A stretch of 43,109 nucleotides of DNA from Cruorifilaria tuberocauda. Taxonomy: Eukaryota > Nematoda > Chromadorea > Rhabditida > Onchocercidae. The notes under the pieces were generated by a model that worked only from the letters and a program-made list of their open reading frames with translations, searched no databases and was not told where the DNA came from. Where the stretch lies: positions 1-43,109 of the forward strand of contig JABVXU010000456.1 in the NCBI GenBank assembly GCA_013365365.1. Direction: 5' to 3'. Of this stretch, positions 26,262-36,715 are shown one piece after another. The position numbers and the translations under genes are program-made. Position 1 is the stretch's first letter, and each line of letters opens with the position of its first letter.

Positions 26262-28682
26262 ATGCCACTAATGAGAGTATGGATTGCATCATTATTCTTC
26301 TATTTATCAATATTTGCTATTTGTGAATTACTACGTCATATTATCAATCGTTGGCTGATACGACGTTTACCACGTTTAATGATTGGTTTATTACTTGAAG
26401 TATTGATTACTTTGTTTTTTTTTTCTTTTTTAAAATTTATTTATAGAAAAATAATTCTTTTATCTTAAATTTACCTATTCTGAAACAAAAAAAAAAACTA
26501 ATTCTAATTTTCAAAATTTCAAGTTCTAATTATATCACGTGAAACCTAATTTAAAATTTTAATTGAAATTTAGTTTATTGGTACGTTACAAGTTTGTACG
26601 CCTATGTTTGACGTCAATTTGATTTTGGAAACCTATGGTTTATTTGGAATTTTCATTGAAATAACGATAATTGAAATTGCTAATGCTTTTCTTCTACGTG
26701 ATGCTATCGCTCATCCATGTCCATTGGTACTTTTTTAAAAAATTTTTTTTTTCAATTTCATCAATTAATATTAATTAGTTCATTAATTTCTAGCATTTAC
26801 TTTTATCTATTTTAAAGTTACACTTTTGTATATGTATAGATATGTACTGGATGTAATTGTGATAATATCAAATATCAATCAATGGATCAAATATCACTGG
26901 TAATATCAAATAACCTGCAAAATAAAAAATCCTTAAACTTAATATTAAAAATCATATATACTATAAAATTTATTTTTATTAAGTAATAATTTATTGTAGG
27001 TAACAACAGCTTCACGTAAACGTCTGGCATTACGTACAGCATTTTTGGTTTTTGGTGTACAACTTGCTGCCGCATATCTTTCGTATTTCTTTGCTCGAAC
27101 ATTCTGGAAACTTCGTCTTCATCCAATGCATCATGAATTATTGATTGCAGATCATTGTGAAGCTGATCTTACAGTAATTTTATCAAGCAATTCATTGAAA
27201 TCTTTGTTAAATTCAATAATTAAATAATTTTAATAATTTAAAATTGGTAATTTACCTGCCGAAATAATATTGAATTTAAAATTAATAATTAAGCTAATTA
27301 TTTCATCGATTTACTCATTGATAAAAGGAAAAACGTAAAATGTAATGCTGAAATTACAAAATTAAGTGAAACGTAATTATTATATACTTAAAATTAATTA
27401 TAATTTACATTTTTGTCACTTTAATTTAATTGAGCAATAAAAATTTGATAATAATAATAATGATAATAAATCAGTCTATCATAAATCATAATAAATCAGT
27501 TTAATGATAATAATAAATTAGTTTGATAATAATTTAACAGTAATTTTCAATAATAAAAATATAAAATGAAAAGGATTTAGATAACTGAACATTGATGATA
27601 TGGATTAATTCAGGTAGCTCTAACAGCTGGTTCACTCATAGAAGGTATAGCAACATTCAGTAGTAAAGCTGTAGAATTCTTCGCCACCGAATGGTATGCT
27701 AATTCGAGTGCACAAATCCTTATCAATTGCATGTTTGCTGGTTTTTTAACCGCAATCGGTATGCTATATATCATATCAATTTCAATTAGTTTATATTAAA
27801 AAATAACTTTAGTTAGCGAAATGAATAATTATAATCCTTGCCAGGAAAAAAAGTTTATTATTATCAGCTAAAGTATTATCAGCCATAAACTCTATATAAA
27901 GTATTATGAGCTATAATTGTATTATCAGCTATATAATTAATCCGTTTACAAATTATAAATTATTACTGTAAAAATACGATAATAATTTAATGTGATTTTA
28001 CAGTAATAATTTAATGTACTTTTACAGTAATAATTTACTGCACTTTTACAGTAATAATGTGCTTTTACAGTAATAATTTAATGTACTTTTACAGTAATAA
28101 TTTAATATACTTTTACAGTAATAATTTACAGTGCTTTTACAGTAATAATTTACAGTGCTTTTACAGTAATAATTTAATGTGATTTTACAGTAATAATTTA
28201 ATATGCTTTTACAGTAATAATTTACTCTGCTTTTACAGTAATAATTATGTGCTTTTACAGTAATAATTTAATGTACTACAGTAATAACTGTGTTTTTACA
28301 GTAATAATTTAATGTGCTTTTACAGTAGTAGTTTTTAATTTTTAGTAATTCTAGTTTTTAATAAAAACTATAACTTTAGTATTTTAATAGAAAGTTTTAT
28401 TTCGAAATTTTCGAAATTCAATATAAATAAGGCAAAAAGAAATATCATTTTAATCTTTCAGGTATTCATTATACGGGAATGTATGCTAATCCAATTGTTG
28501 CTTGGGCATGTACATTTAACTGTACAGGTGTTACGCATCTTGGCCATCTTATCGTTTATTGGCTATCACCACTGATCGGTTGGTTTCTTGCAGATGCTGT
28601 ATTTGGTGAGCAAGAATGCATTGCTCAATGTTTCGTTGAAGAAGCGGACGAAAGTGATTCGATTAAAATAAAAAGTTCATAA
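26262..28682 (+). CDS. Aquaporin of the AQP11/AQP12 (superaquaporin) type
   Basis: Five exons: 26262-26399, 26574-26726, 27000-27173, 27614-27758, 28462-28682, in phase, giving 276 residues. Six hydrophobic stretches are visible. The loop-B motif is HPC (His93-Pro94-Cys95, in DAIAHPCPL) where classical aquaporins have NPA and vertebrate AQP11 has NPC. The loop-E motif is NPI (Asn213-Pro214-Ile215, in GMYANPIVAW). The following block CTFNCTGVTHLGHLIVYWLS and PLIGWFLAD matches the AQP11 helix-6 region well, including the VYWLxPLIG pattern. The Cys-rich stretch after the second motif is also typical. Members of this subfamily act in intracellular membranes and pass water, glycerol or peroxide; the substrate is not readable here. 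The start is at a Met followed directly by a membrane helix; an internal Met4 is an alternative. Nematodes have several such genes (aqp-9 to aqp-11 in C. elegans); I cannot say which is orthologous. Confidence 0.93.
27985..28335 (+). repeat. 24-bp satellite in aquaporin intron 4 (TTTTACAGTAATAATTTAATGTGC)
   Basis: About 14 recognisable copies plus a degenerate last one, mostly 22 to 26 bp apart, with the constant core TTTTACAGTAATAAT and a variable ATGTGC/ATGTAC/TACAGTGC tail. The array ends about 125 bases before the true exon 5 acceptor. In the sense direction every unit contains TTTTACAG, which resembles a 3' splice site. Confidence 0.95.
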
Positions 28683-28738
28683 ATTCAAATTGAAGAAAGA
28701 TTTAATAACGAAAAAATTTTAATGCAAAAAAAAAAGAA

Positions 28739-28744
28739 AATAAA
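28739..28744 (+). terminator. Poly(A) signal AATAAA of the aquaporin gene
   Basis: First AATAAA after the stop, 57 bases downstream of it, in an A-rich context. Suitable position for the gene's 3' end. Confidence 0.6.
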
Positions 28745-29279
28745 TATTGTGATTTGCATGAAATCATGATTTTTTATCTAAATTAACATTAATCTATGTT
28801 ATAGTTATATTTTACTATCATAATAATTATCAAATATTTTCATCATTCGATTTTTCAAGAATTTAAATTAAAAGTCTATTAATCATAATGATTATAATTA
28901 TTATGACTTATTAATTAATCATTTAGGCGTTAATTAGGTTAAATGTACAAAATGTAATCCAACGAATAAATTGTAATATAGCGATTATATATATAGTGTA
29001 TTCTGATTCAATCCTTTTGTTTTTTTCTTATGATAAAGCATATAACTTCTATTTTACTTCTGATAAAGTTACTATGGAAGTTAAAGTACTAGAAGTTGTA
29101 TTACCTACTATATTAGTGAAATCAAGCATTAAATTCTATACTCAAGGAGATACAGAGAAAGAGAAAGGGAGAGAAAGAGAGAGGGAGGGAGAGACAATAA
29201 ATGAATGATGATGCTGTGAATGCAAATCCAGAACAATTTTGTTAGAACATTTTAAATGACTACGAAAAGCAGCTTTTGC
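28745..29279. other. AT-rich spacer with short GA tract
   Basis: Spacer between convergent aquaporin and RAD51D-type genes, before the GC-rich repeat. A GAGAAAGGGAGAGAAAGAGA-type purine run lies at about 29155-29192. A 70-residue open frame covers it but has no family features. Confidence 0.6.
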
Positions 29280-29865
29280 ACTTTAGCAGCTGCTGCTATC
29301 CATGGTCGGAAGCTTCGTTTGGCTCCGCGAACGCAATCTCTACTCGCAAGATTCCACGCAATCACGCCGAATCTGCGCGACTCCCAGCGACCGCTACCGC
29401 ACGACCTATAAGGCTGTTGCTACTTTTTTTTTGTTGCGACCGCTCAGCACGCGTCAACTCCTTCCGGAAGACTCAGTCAGAGTCCTCCACGCAGTCATCA
29501 AACGTAACGTCGCACACTCGAAGTGCACGGACGAGACGCTTCTTCCCGCTCTGGAGATGACGCCATGCCACATCATCGCGGCTGCGCTCCGTCGCAATTT
29601 CGCCGATAGCGAAGAAATACATACTACAGAAATGATTCTGTGAAGTATGATCTCGGCATGAACGCCTTCGAATCCTCTCTTCATTCATTCCCACTGCAAG
29701 TGACAAGTGGCTTATTGCAGAAACTTTCCGAAGCATTCTTTCTCTCTATCATTCACACTGCCTACTGCACTCTATTCACTCTTCTAACCGTCTCTTCCTC
29801 AACATACTCTCTCGCAATGATCTGTTAACCTCGATGTTCTGAGTTTTGAATAGTTAGTTATTACT
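29280..29865 (+). mobile_element. GC-rich dispersed repeat, copy A
   Basis: This block is far richer in G, C and CpG than its flanks. From about 29441 (CGCTCAGCACGCGTCAACTCC) to 29865 it aligns along its whole length with copy B at 31889-32350, including GAGTCCTCCACGCAGTCA-, ATGCCACATCATCGCGGCTG- and CTCTCGCAATGATC-type blocks, with many point changes and small indels. The left part (29280-29440) is GC-rich too but is not clearly shared with B. Open frames in A (up to 113 codons) are not kept open in B. It is probably a non-autonomous or decayed transposon, family not recognised; no terminal repeats or target-site duplications were visible. Confidence 0.7.
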
Positions 29866-30218
29866 CGAATGATTTGAATTTCAGCATCCACAGAGATCAA
29901 ATCCTACGGAATATATGAATAAGTTAATTTGAAATATAAAAATTTGAATGAAATATTTTTATTTTTAATAAAAATATATTAAAAACAACAAAAACTATTT
30001 AAAAAAAAAAGATCGTAAAGTTCAAAGCTTAATCCTATAAGTATGCATTTTGAGTTAATCTCATCAATTTTGTTAGCCGTAGAGAAACTAATCACTGTAT
30101 AACGATAATACAGGTACAGTACAGATATTGGAGGATTAGCCAGATCAGAATAGTAAACAACAGAAAGTGCATCAATTGAACTGATTGTTGTTTTCCCTGT
30201 AATCCTAAATATTATAGC
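29866..30218. other. 3' flank of the RAD51D-type gene
   Basis: AT-rich, no gene seen. It should contain the 3' UTR of the minus-strand gene ending at 30219; no AATAAA occurs close to the stop. Confidence 0.5.
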
Positions 30219-30923
30219 CTATTCGTTTTGGGCATATATCCTCTGGACAGTATTCCAATTTTGTGTAATCAATACTTCTATATCTTGCGTTTGTACCATA
30301 TCAATTAGTGAATCGATCCCTTTATTCGAAATTTTATAAAATACTCTATTGTTGACTATCTAAAAGAAAAACTTCTTTTTCCAAGAAATAATAATCCGAA
30401 GAACTGTTACTGAAAATTTTCAATTTTTTTAATTAAAATTTTCAAATATTTCAAATTCAATATTTTGCTATTTTTACAAAAAAAAAGTGAAATAAATTAA
30501 CTAATAAATGTATCTCAATGACAAACTTAATTACTTAAACAATTTTTTAGGATTTCAAATTGAAAAAAACCATAATAATTTCAATTTGATAAGAACATTC
30601 GACGCATTATTAACAGATTTTAGAAAATATCTGGAGATGATAGTAATTAAATAAAATAATAATGATAATAATGAAGTAAATAATGAAAATATCTCCATTA
30701 ATTATACTGGAAAATAATTATTAAGCAAATATCATTATTTGATATTATGTAATAGTAAGATTCAAAATTATTGCACAAAATATTTAATAGCTACGTAAGT
30801 TATTGTATTATCAATAATAATTGTTAAAAATAATAACAGTAAATTATAAAGATTAGTAAATGCTTAATAATAATTAATAATAATGATAATTAATAATAAT
30901 TAATAATAATTAATAATAATAAT

Positions 30924-30960
<37 letters not shown>

Positions 30961-33280
30961 AATGATAATAATAATAATAATGATAATAATAACAATAATG
31001 ATAATAATGATAATAATAAAAAGTTGAAACAACAAACCTTATGACACTTGGGAGTAATTTTTTGCATATAATAATTAGAATCTGATAATTTCCATAATAA
31101 ATATCTGAAATCAACCGCTTTGATCCAACGTTTACCAAGTGATGGTGATGGCTCACCACGCCAGTAAACAAAATGATTGGTTGTTACAATTGCACAACCA
31201 TAACGATGTGCTATATAACGAAGCATAGTGATAATTTCATCCTGAACTTTTCGACCTAAATTTAAAATTAAAATATATTTATATTTATTAACTTATATGA
31301 ATGATTACATTATCAATAATAATTGTTAAAAATTGTAACAATAAACAATAGCATTAAAATATATAATTATAAAATCATAGGTAGTGAAGAATTCTCTAAA
31401 ATTTTCCAAATGAACAAATCTCTGATACAAATTCAGATTTGAAGATTAGTATACAATACAGGAGAAATGAAATTAGCTTAATCAAATATTGGAATGCTAT
31501 TTTTGCAAAACAATATAACTTATTGGATCTATCATAAATATAACTTATAGGATCTATCACTAGTTACATATATATAATTCGAACCTCCTTCGAAGTATTC
31601 CGAAGTTGTGAATGCTAATGCTGCACCAATACTGTCGATCACAATGAGTGTAAGATTTTGAATAACCTTTAAAGGATTTATTGCATGTATCAAACATTCA
31701 TTAGATGGATACTTTTTTTGATAATTTTAATAAAAGATGAAGAATTTTCCAATTTACTCACTTATATCATTACAATCAATCAGGTTTCTATTAGTTCCAC
31801 ATCCAATTTTGGTATCCCAGGATGAAACAATGCGCGAACCACGTCACCTTCGAATACGTTATTTTCAAATAACTCCACACAGGACTAGCCTATATCCAGT
31901 GTGGTATTTTTTGGTACAACCGCTCAGCATGCGTTAACTCCTCGGGCATACTCATTCAAAGAACGAGTCCTCCACGCAGTCAGCCGGCGTACATCACATG
32001 CCCAGAGGGCACGGACGAGGCGCTTCGTGACCGCTCCGGATGATAACGCTATGCCACATCATCGCGGCTGCGCTCCATCGCAGTTTCGCTGGAAGCGAAG
32101 AAATACACACTACAGAAATGAATCTGCCAAGCGTGATTTCAACGTGCGCCCCCTCGAATCCTCTCTTCACTAATCTTCACTGCAGATGGCAAGTGGCTTA
32201 TTATAAAAACTTTCTGAAGCATTCCTTCTCTCCATCATTCACACTGTTTATTGCAATCTTTTCTCTTCTTGCCTCTCTTTCTTACCATACTCTCTCGCAA
32301 TGATCAGTTAACCTTAACAGTACTTGATGTTCTGAATATTCAGTGATTACTATTTCCTGCTATTTGAGGTAATATTAGGTACTTCATCATACGATTACTT
32401 GAAAAGTCTTAAAAACAATATTAAATATTAAATTAATTTAATATTCGAAATAGTATTGAGTATTTAATTGTTCGGATATTTTAAATGAAGTACTTAATTA
32501 CTTGAATATCTGAGAGTACAATTCGAAGATTTTTCTCATCATAACACCGTGAAATAAATACTCGTTTAAGCATATTTTTTGCTATACTTTCATCCTGAAA
32601 TCTAAATGATTATATCATAACAGAATTATTTGAAAGCTTCCGATACTTCCTGTAAATATATTAATGAGAAAGTAACATGAAAGCATACTATCGATTATTG
32701 CTTGGATTTCCTTCCATTGAAAGTAGGAAATACTAGAAAGAAAAATAAACGGTATGTTGATAAGGAAGATATAGTTTAATTTTCCATTGAAATAATTCAG
32801 GTCAATCAATAATTACCAAGTAAATTCCAGTATAAATTACCTGTACACCACGTGATTTCAGCATTTGCAACAAACGACTGCTACGGAAACTACCGTTTGT
32901 GTCGATATAAACGATTTTCTTTTGTTCTTTTTTATCATCAACCAATTGATTTGCAATAAGTGAAAGACATAGCTGTAGTTGAATAAATGTATTATAATCA
33001 AGTTGAAAAAATTCAATTTAAAAAGTTGGTCTTTTCACTAAAATCAAGTAATCCATTAGAATACAAGTATGACTTTACGTACGAAAAGTAACACCTTTAC
33101 CTGTGTTTTTCCGGAAGCAATATTACCAACAAATTCGGTAAGTTTACCCTGAGCAATACCACCATTGATATAAGTATCGATATCTGAACAACCAGTTTTT
33201 TGCATAAGCCACGGTGCACCAAGTCTCAGGAATAGATCAAGGCCTGTTTCTTCATCATATTCCGGATCATCAGTATCCAT
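30219..33280 (-). CDS. RAD51 paralogue, RAD51D / RFS-1 type
   Basis: Six exons: 33280-33101, 32972-32841, 32594-32502, 31666-31585, 31255-31038, 30359-30219, in phase, giving 281 residues. The RecA/RAD51 ATPase core is clear: Walker A GNIASGKTQ (52-60) after a GGIAQGKLTEFVG lead, the IVYIDTNGSFRSSRLLQML strand-helix, Walker B LTLIVIDSIGA (about 140-150), and the AIVTTNHF motif (about 184-191) followed by a PSLGKRW block, as in RAD51D (PALGRSW). The helix-hairpin N-terminal domain of vertebrate RAD51D (about 80 residues) is largely missing; only about 30 residues precede the TGCSDIDTYINGG start of the core. RAD51 paralogues help RAD-51 filaments in homologous recombination and at blocked forks; C. 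elegans has one, RFS-1. An acceptor TTTCTAG lies 6 bases before the ATG, supporting this start. Intron 3 holds a GC-rich repeat and intron 5 an (AAT)n tract. Confidence 0.92.
30860..31020. repeat. (AAT)n / (AATAATG)n microsatellite in RAD51D-type intron 5
   Basis: Nearly pure AAT triplets with periodic G, C or T replacements, ending only about 18 bases before the exon 5 donor. Open frames reading poly-Leu or poly-Tyr over it are not genes. Confidence 0.93.
31889..32350 (+). mobile_element. GC-rich dispersed repeat, copy B, inside RAD51D-type intron 3
   Basis: Diverged second copy of the element at 29280-29865, in the same plus-strand orientation and so antisense to the host gene. It starts near 31889, is well aligned from 31921 (CGCTCAGCATGCG), and ends near the GATGTTCTGAAT block at about 32330. 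It makes intron 3 (31667-32501) one of the longest in the gene. Its reading frames are broken relative to copy A. Confidence 0.7.
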
Positions 33281-33283
33281 AAT

Positions 33284-33293
33284 TACCTAGAAA
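33284..33293 (-). promoter_or_regulatory. Candidate trans-splice acceptor of the RAD51D-type gene
   Basis: On the minus strand TTTCTAG is followed by GTAATT and then the ATG at 33280. No upstream coding exon is apparent, so a spliced leader could join here, leaving a 6-nt 5' UTR. Confidence 0.5.
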
Positions 33294-33294
33294 C

Positions 33295-34200
33295 TCTTGA
33301 TAAAGAACACATAAGTGAAGGTATACTTCACTTCCCGACACAGCTTTTCAAAGTTTTTGAAAGCAAATTCTTTTCTGTTAGTCACTTCCATCACCGTTTA
33401 ATGACGGGCAACAAAAGCGCTCGTTTTGATGCAGTGCTGCGAATATCATCCAAGTAGAATACGTACTGACCTAACCTATTTGGTACGGGTCAAACATGTA
33501 CTGCAATGCTATTTTTTAAAAGATACCAAATTTCAAATCTATTTTATCGCAGTAAAGATTATTCATCGAAAAATACAAAAATGTACAATTCCCTACAATT
33601 TCCAGCACTAGATTGTTTCATTTCCAGAGATTTAAACTCTCACACGAAGTGGATTTTTTTCTTACTCTGGAATAAAATAACAAAAATCATTTAAAAAAAC
33701 ATGGAAAAACATTTCACAGTTTGAATTTGCGACACTGCGACATTTCAATAGTATTTTGAGAAATAATCTAACACAGCTGATACTAATTTGATAACAATAA
33801 ATAAGTAATAACAGTTCCATAGGATGTGAGAAAAAATATTAAAACATTTAGTGATTCAAATAGAATCTTTTAAGAGGAAATCGATCTAGAACAACGCAGA
33901 AGAATTATGGCTTATGTTCTTCGATTCGTTTGGTATGAAATGTATATCTCAAGTAAACTTTATAACCTGATTACCGCTAAATACATGATTCAGATAATGA
34001 GTGATATCATGAAATTTGATGAAAGCAGAAAATTTAGATGTAAATTAATTTTCTTTCAGGTTATGAACTTCAAGTTACAACCAAGAAATAAACAAATGAA
34101 AGAGAGATATACGGATACACGACAATGTCAACAAGAAAAGGTAATAAGCTAAAGCTTATTTCTTATACTTCACTTCAAAAAAAGTACACTTTTTTCACAT
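33295..34200. other. Spacer between MOB4 stop and RAD51D-type start
   Basis: About 0.9 kb with no supported gene on either strand. A plus-strand open frame at 33907-34152 lacks family likeness. The part at 33380-33430 is slightly GC-richer. Confidence 0.55.
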
Positions 34201-36082
34201 TTACGGACTTGCTTTCTGCTCCAATATTGGTACAATCAAATGTTCATTTGCCATTAAGTTATATTTCTTCACGAAAACCGTAAATCGACGACAAAGATGT
34301 GTTTCTGTCTGAAGTTAGCATATATCACTAAAATGTAAAATATACTAGCTTGTTACATAAAAGATTGCATGGAAAAAATCCCAAGAACTCAAAATAAATT
34401 TTAACATTCAAATAAAGTTAAGAATAAACTATCTGTCTATTTTAATTCAAAACTGCATCTTATAACTCATTATTGATTAAATTTATGATTTAAAAAAAAA
34501 GATCTCACTTCAAAATTTTCGAAAAGTTCAGGATGATGGAAATAAGCATGTGAGAAAATCCGATAAATTCGCCGGCATACCGAACCAATTTTTGCAATCG
34601 ATGACTCTTTAATTGAAACACGACTGGGAAAATATTTGTTACTATTCAATAATGCCGCCGCACCGTCCAAAGTATGTCTTGTGTAATCGATTGCTGAACA
34701 CTATAATAAAATGCGATAATAACGACGAAAAATTAACAAATCAAAGAAACAGGTGCCATCTACAGACTATAAATAATAAATATATTCTGTTGGTCGATGC
34801 TGCAGAAAGCAAAGTGATAATCTGAATAAACTTCAATCATAATATATACAAATCATGAAAAAATTCTAGCCAAAAAACCGTTCGAACGATAATTTCACGG
34901 AAATAGCAATTAATTGATAAAAATCGATACTTCTTTTGGATTCTTGTGAGCTGCACAAAGGAATATCCATTGTTCTGTGGCAGTCATTTGCACGCAAACA
35001 TCTGGCTTACATTCATCCTTGAAAATATCAAAGTTTTATATGTCTCGATTCAATTCTCCAACTCTATCACTCTGTTTTCCAATACAAAATGAACTGCAAT
35101 AATTTTAAAGGAACTGACTGAACGATATCCAATGCTGAAATTTCGCCATAAGTTCCTTAGTTTCAATAAAATTTTGCCAGCATCAAACAACTATGATAAA
35201 ACTGGTATACTAATTTCTACTAAATCATTTAAAATTAATAATTTCTTTCCAGGACAATTCACTGAACATACCTGCAGGAGCAACGTCAAACCATTGAGTT
35301 GCATGCAAAACTGTCTCACATGTTCATATTTCCATACTCCTTCTTCCTGGCCTGGTGGAGCTTTCAGAATAGTATCCACATCTGACGGATCCTTATGAAT
35401 ACATTGTTGTATATACTGCTGCACATTCAGTGTATTATCCATCTTCAAAAAAAAAAAAACAGATAAATCAAACTGAAATCTGATGTTTAATTATTGTTAT
35501 CAACAAAGTTAATTAATTTCGAAGCTACGATTATTTTTCTCGCTCAATAAGACCATTTTTATCTTCAAACACATAGGCAATATCATCTAACGAAGTTTAA
35601 ATACATGAATTGAAATGTGAATTAGGGTCTTCACAACTATGTAAATATAATCATATCTGCTGAACAATCTCTCAAGTTGCCATTCATCAATCCTTGCAAA
35701 AATATCTAACATAACTTTAATCTACTTTTCATATGAAAGTCAGAAAAATCGAGCAGCATTCACTAAAAAAGCAAAAACTTTGGTGTTCAGTACTGTTTCA
35801 TTTTTATTTCTCAATTCTTTACCAAATAAAACAACTCGCTTTGACTCCAAAAAAATTTGTAATCATAAACAACTGATTTAAATTTCAGTTGAACCACATT
35901 ATCATATCAACACAAATATATATGTATATACAAATTAAATATTAATAATTATGTTGAAATCCAGAAAAATATACTACACAAACCTCTTCGAACGGCATAT
36001 CTGGCCAGTTGCACCATTCTTCTCTGGTTGTTCCTGGATCATTTCTTCGATAAATAACACCTTTCTCCACAGCAGTACACAT
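34201..36082 (-). CDS. MOB4: MOB4/phocein, MOB-family STRIPAK subunit
   Basis: Five exons: 36082-35984, 35442-35272, 35017-34931, 34700-34509, 34308-34201, all phase 0, giving 218 residues (human MOB4 is 225). The protein follows phocein block by block: [86 protein letters not shown], and a C-terminus [19 protein letters not shown]. Predicted zinc ligands of the MOB fold are present: Cys93, Cys98, His170, His175. MOB4 binds striatin and the STRIPAK phosphatase-kinase complex, acting in Hippo signalling, vesicle traffic and neurons. An acceptor CTTTTAG lies 15 bases before the ATG. The neighbours on the same strand are the acidic protein upstream and the RAD51D-type gene downstream. Confidence 0.97.
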
Positions 36083-36095
36083 TGAACAAACTCCT

Positions 36096-36104
36096 TCCTA
36101 AAAG
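36096..36104 (-). promoter_or_regulatory. Candidate trans-splice acceptor of MOB4
   Basis: On the minus strand CTTTTAG precedes GAAGGAGTTTGTTCA and the MOB4 ATG. The 15-base leader and lack of an upstream coding exon suit spliced-leader addition, or a cis-spliced 5' UTR. Confidence 0.5.
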
Positions 36105-36715
36105 TAATCCATCACAGCAAATTCATTTTTATATAACTGAAAAATTTATGAAATAAATGCGCTCTCTCAATATGTTATAGGTATTATTCGCGGATATTAT
36201 ATCTCGCGGATCGCACAAAGATAATTTCGCGTATTCTTACACTAAGTTGGACATAAAAATGTAACTGACAAAAGAAATCTTAAAATGCAATATTAATTCA
36301 TGAAATTTATCGAAAATACTACACTGAAAGTAGAAGTACGATAGAAATCCAAATTCATTAGTCTATTTTAAAAACTGGAAGAATCTGCGCGTTGAAAATA
36401 AGCTGACTACAGAATTAAAATTTAACTATCCATGAATTCCAAGAACTTGTAGGACTTCAAGAAGGGAAGGATTTCGAAGGATTAAGCAACTTTAGAAATC
36501 CACGGAATTTGTAGAATCAACCAAACTTTCAGAGATCTATGGTACTTCATAAATTTACAAATCTTAATAATTATTCGATTTTATAAAAGTGCAAAAAAAG
36601 CTTTGAGTTATTGAAGGTCAAACAAATAAAAAAAGCTAACTGATAAAAAGAAAAGAATCTAAAATCTGAAAATAACAAAAAATGTTAAAAAAGAATTCCA
36701 TCTCCAAACATAGTA
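36105..36715. other. Spacer between the acidic-protein gene and MOB4
   Basis: About 0.6 kb, AT-rich, no coding frame supported. The distance from the upstream stop to the MOB4 ATG is 633 bases. A minus-strand TTATTTTCAG lies shortly after the upstream stop (about 36670). Confidence 0.55.

Noticed and set aside
27985..28335. Regularly spaced repeats as a CRISPR-like array
   Set aside because: Units are direct head-to-tail copies without unique spacers, inside a eukaryotic intron.
29302..29643. 113-codon frame in GC-rich repeat copy A
   Set aside because: The frame is not preserved in copy B, so it is probably fortuitous in GC-rich repeat DNA.
29280..32350. GC-rich blocks as transferred Wolbachia or other bacterial DNA
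   Set aside because: Wolbachia DNA is itself AT-rich, the blocks hold no bacterial gene, and the two-copy pattern suits a dispersed repeat.
33907..34152. 81-codon plus-strand frame containing a TTTCTTTCAG acceptor and a GTAATA donor-like end
   Set aside because: Tempting as an exon at about 34060-34140, but no partner exons were found and MOB4 coding sequence follows on the other strand.
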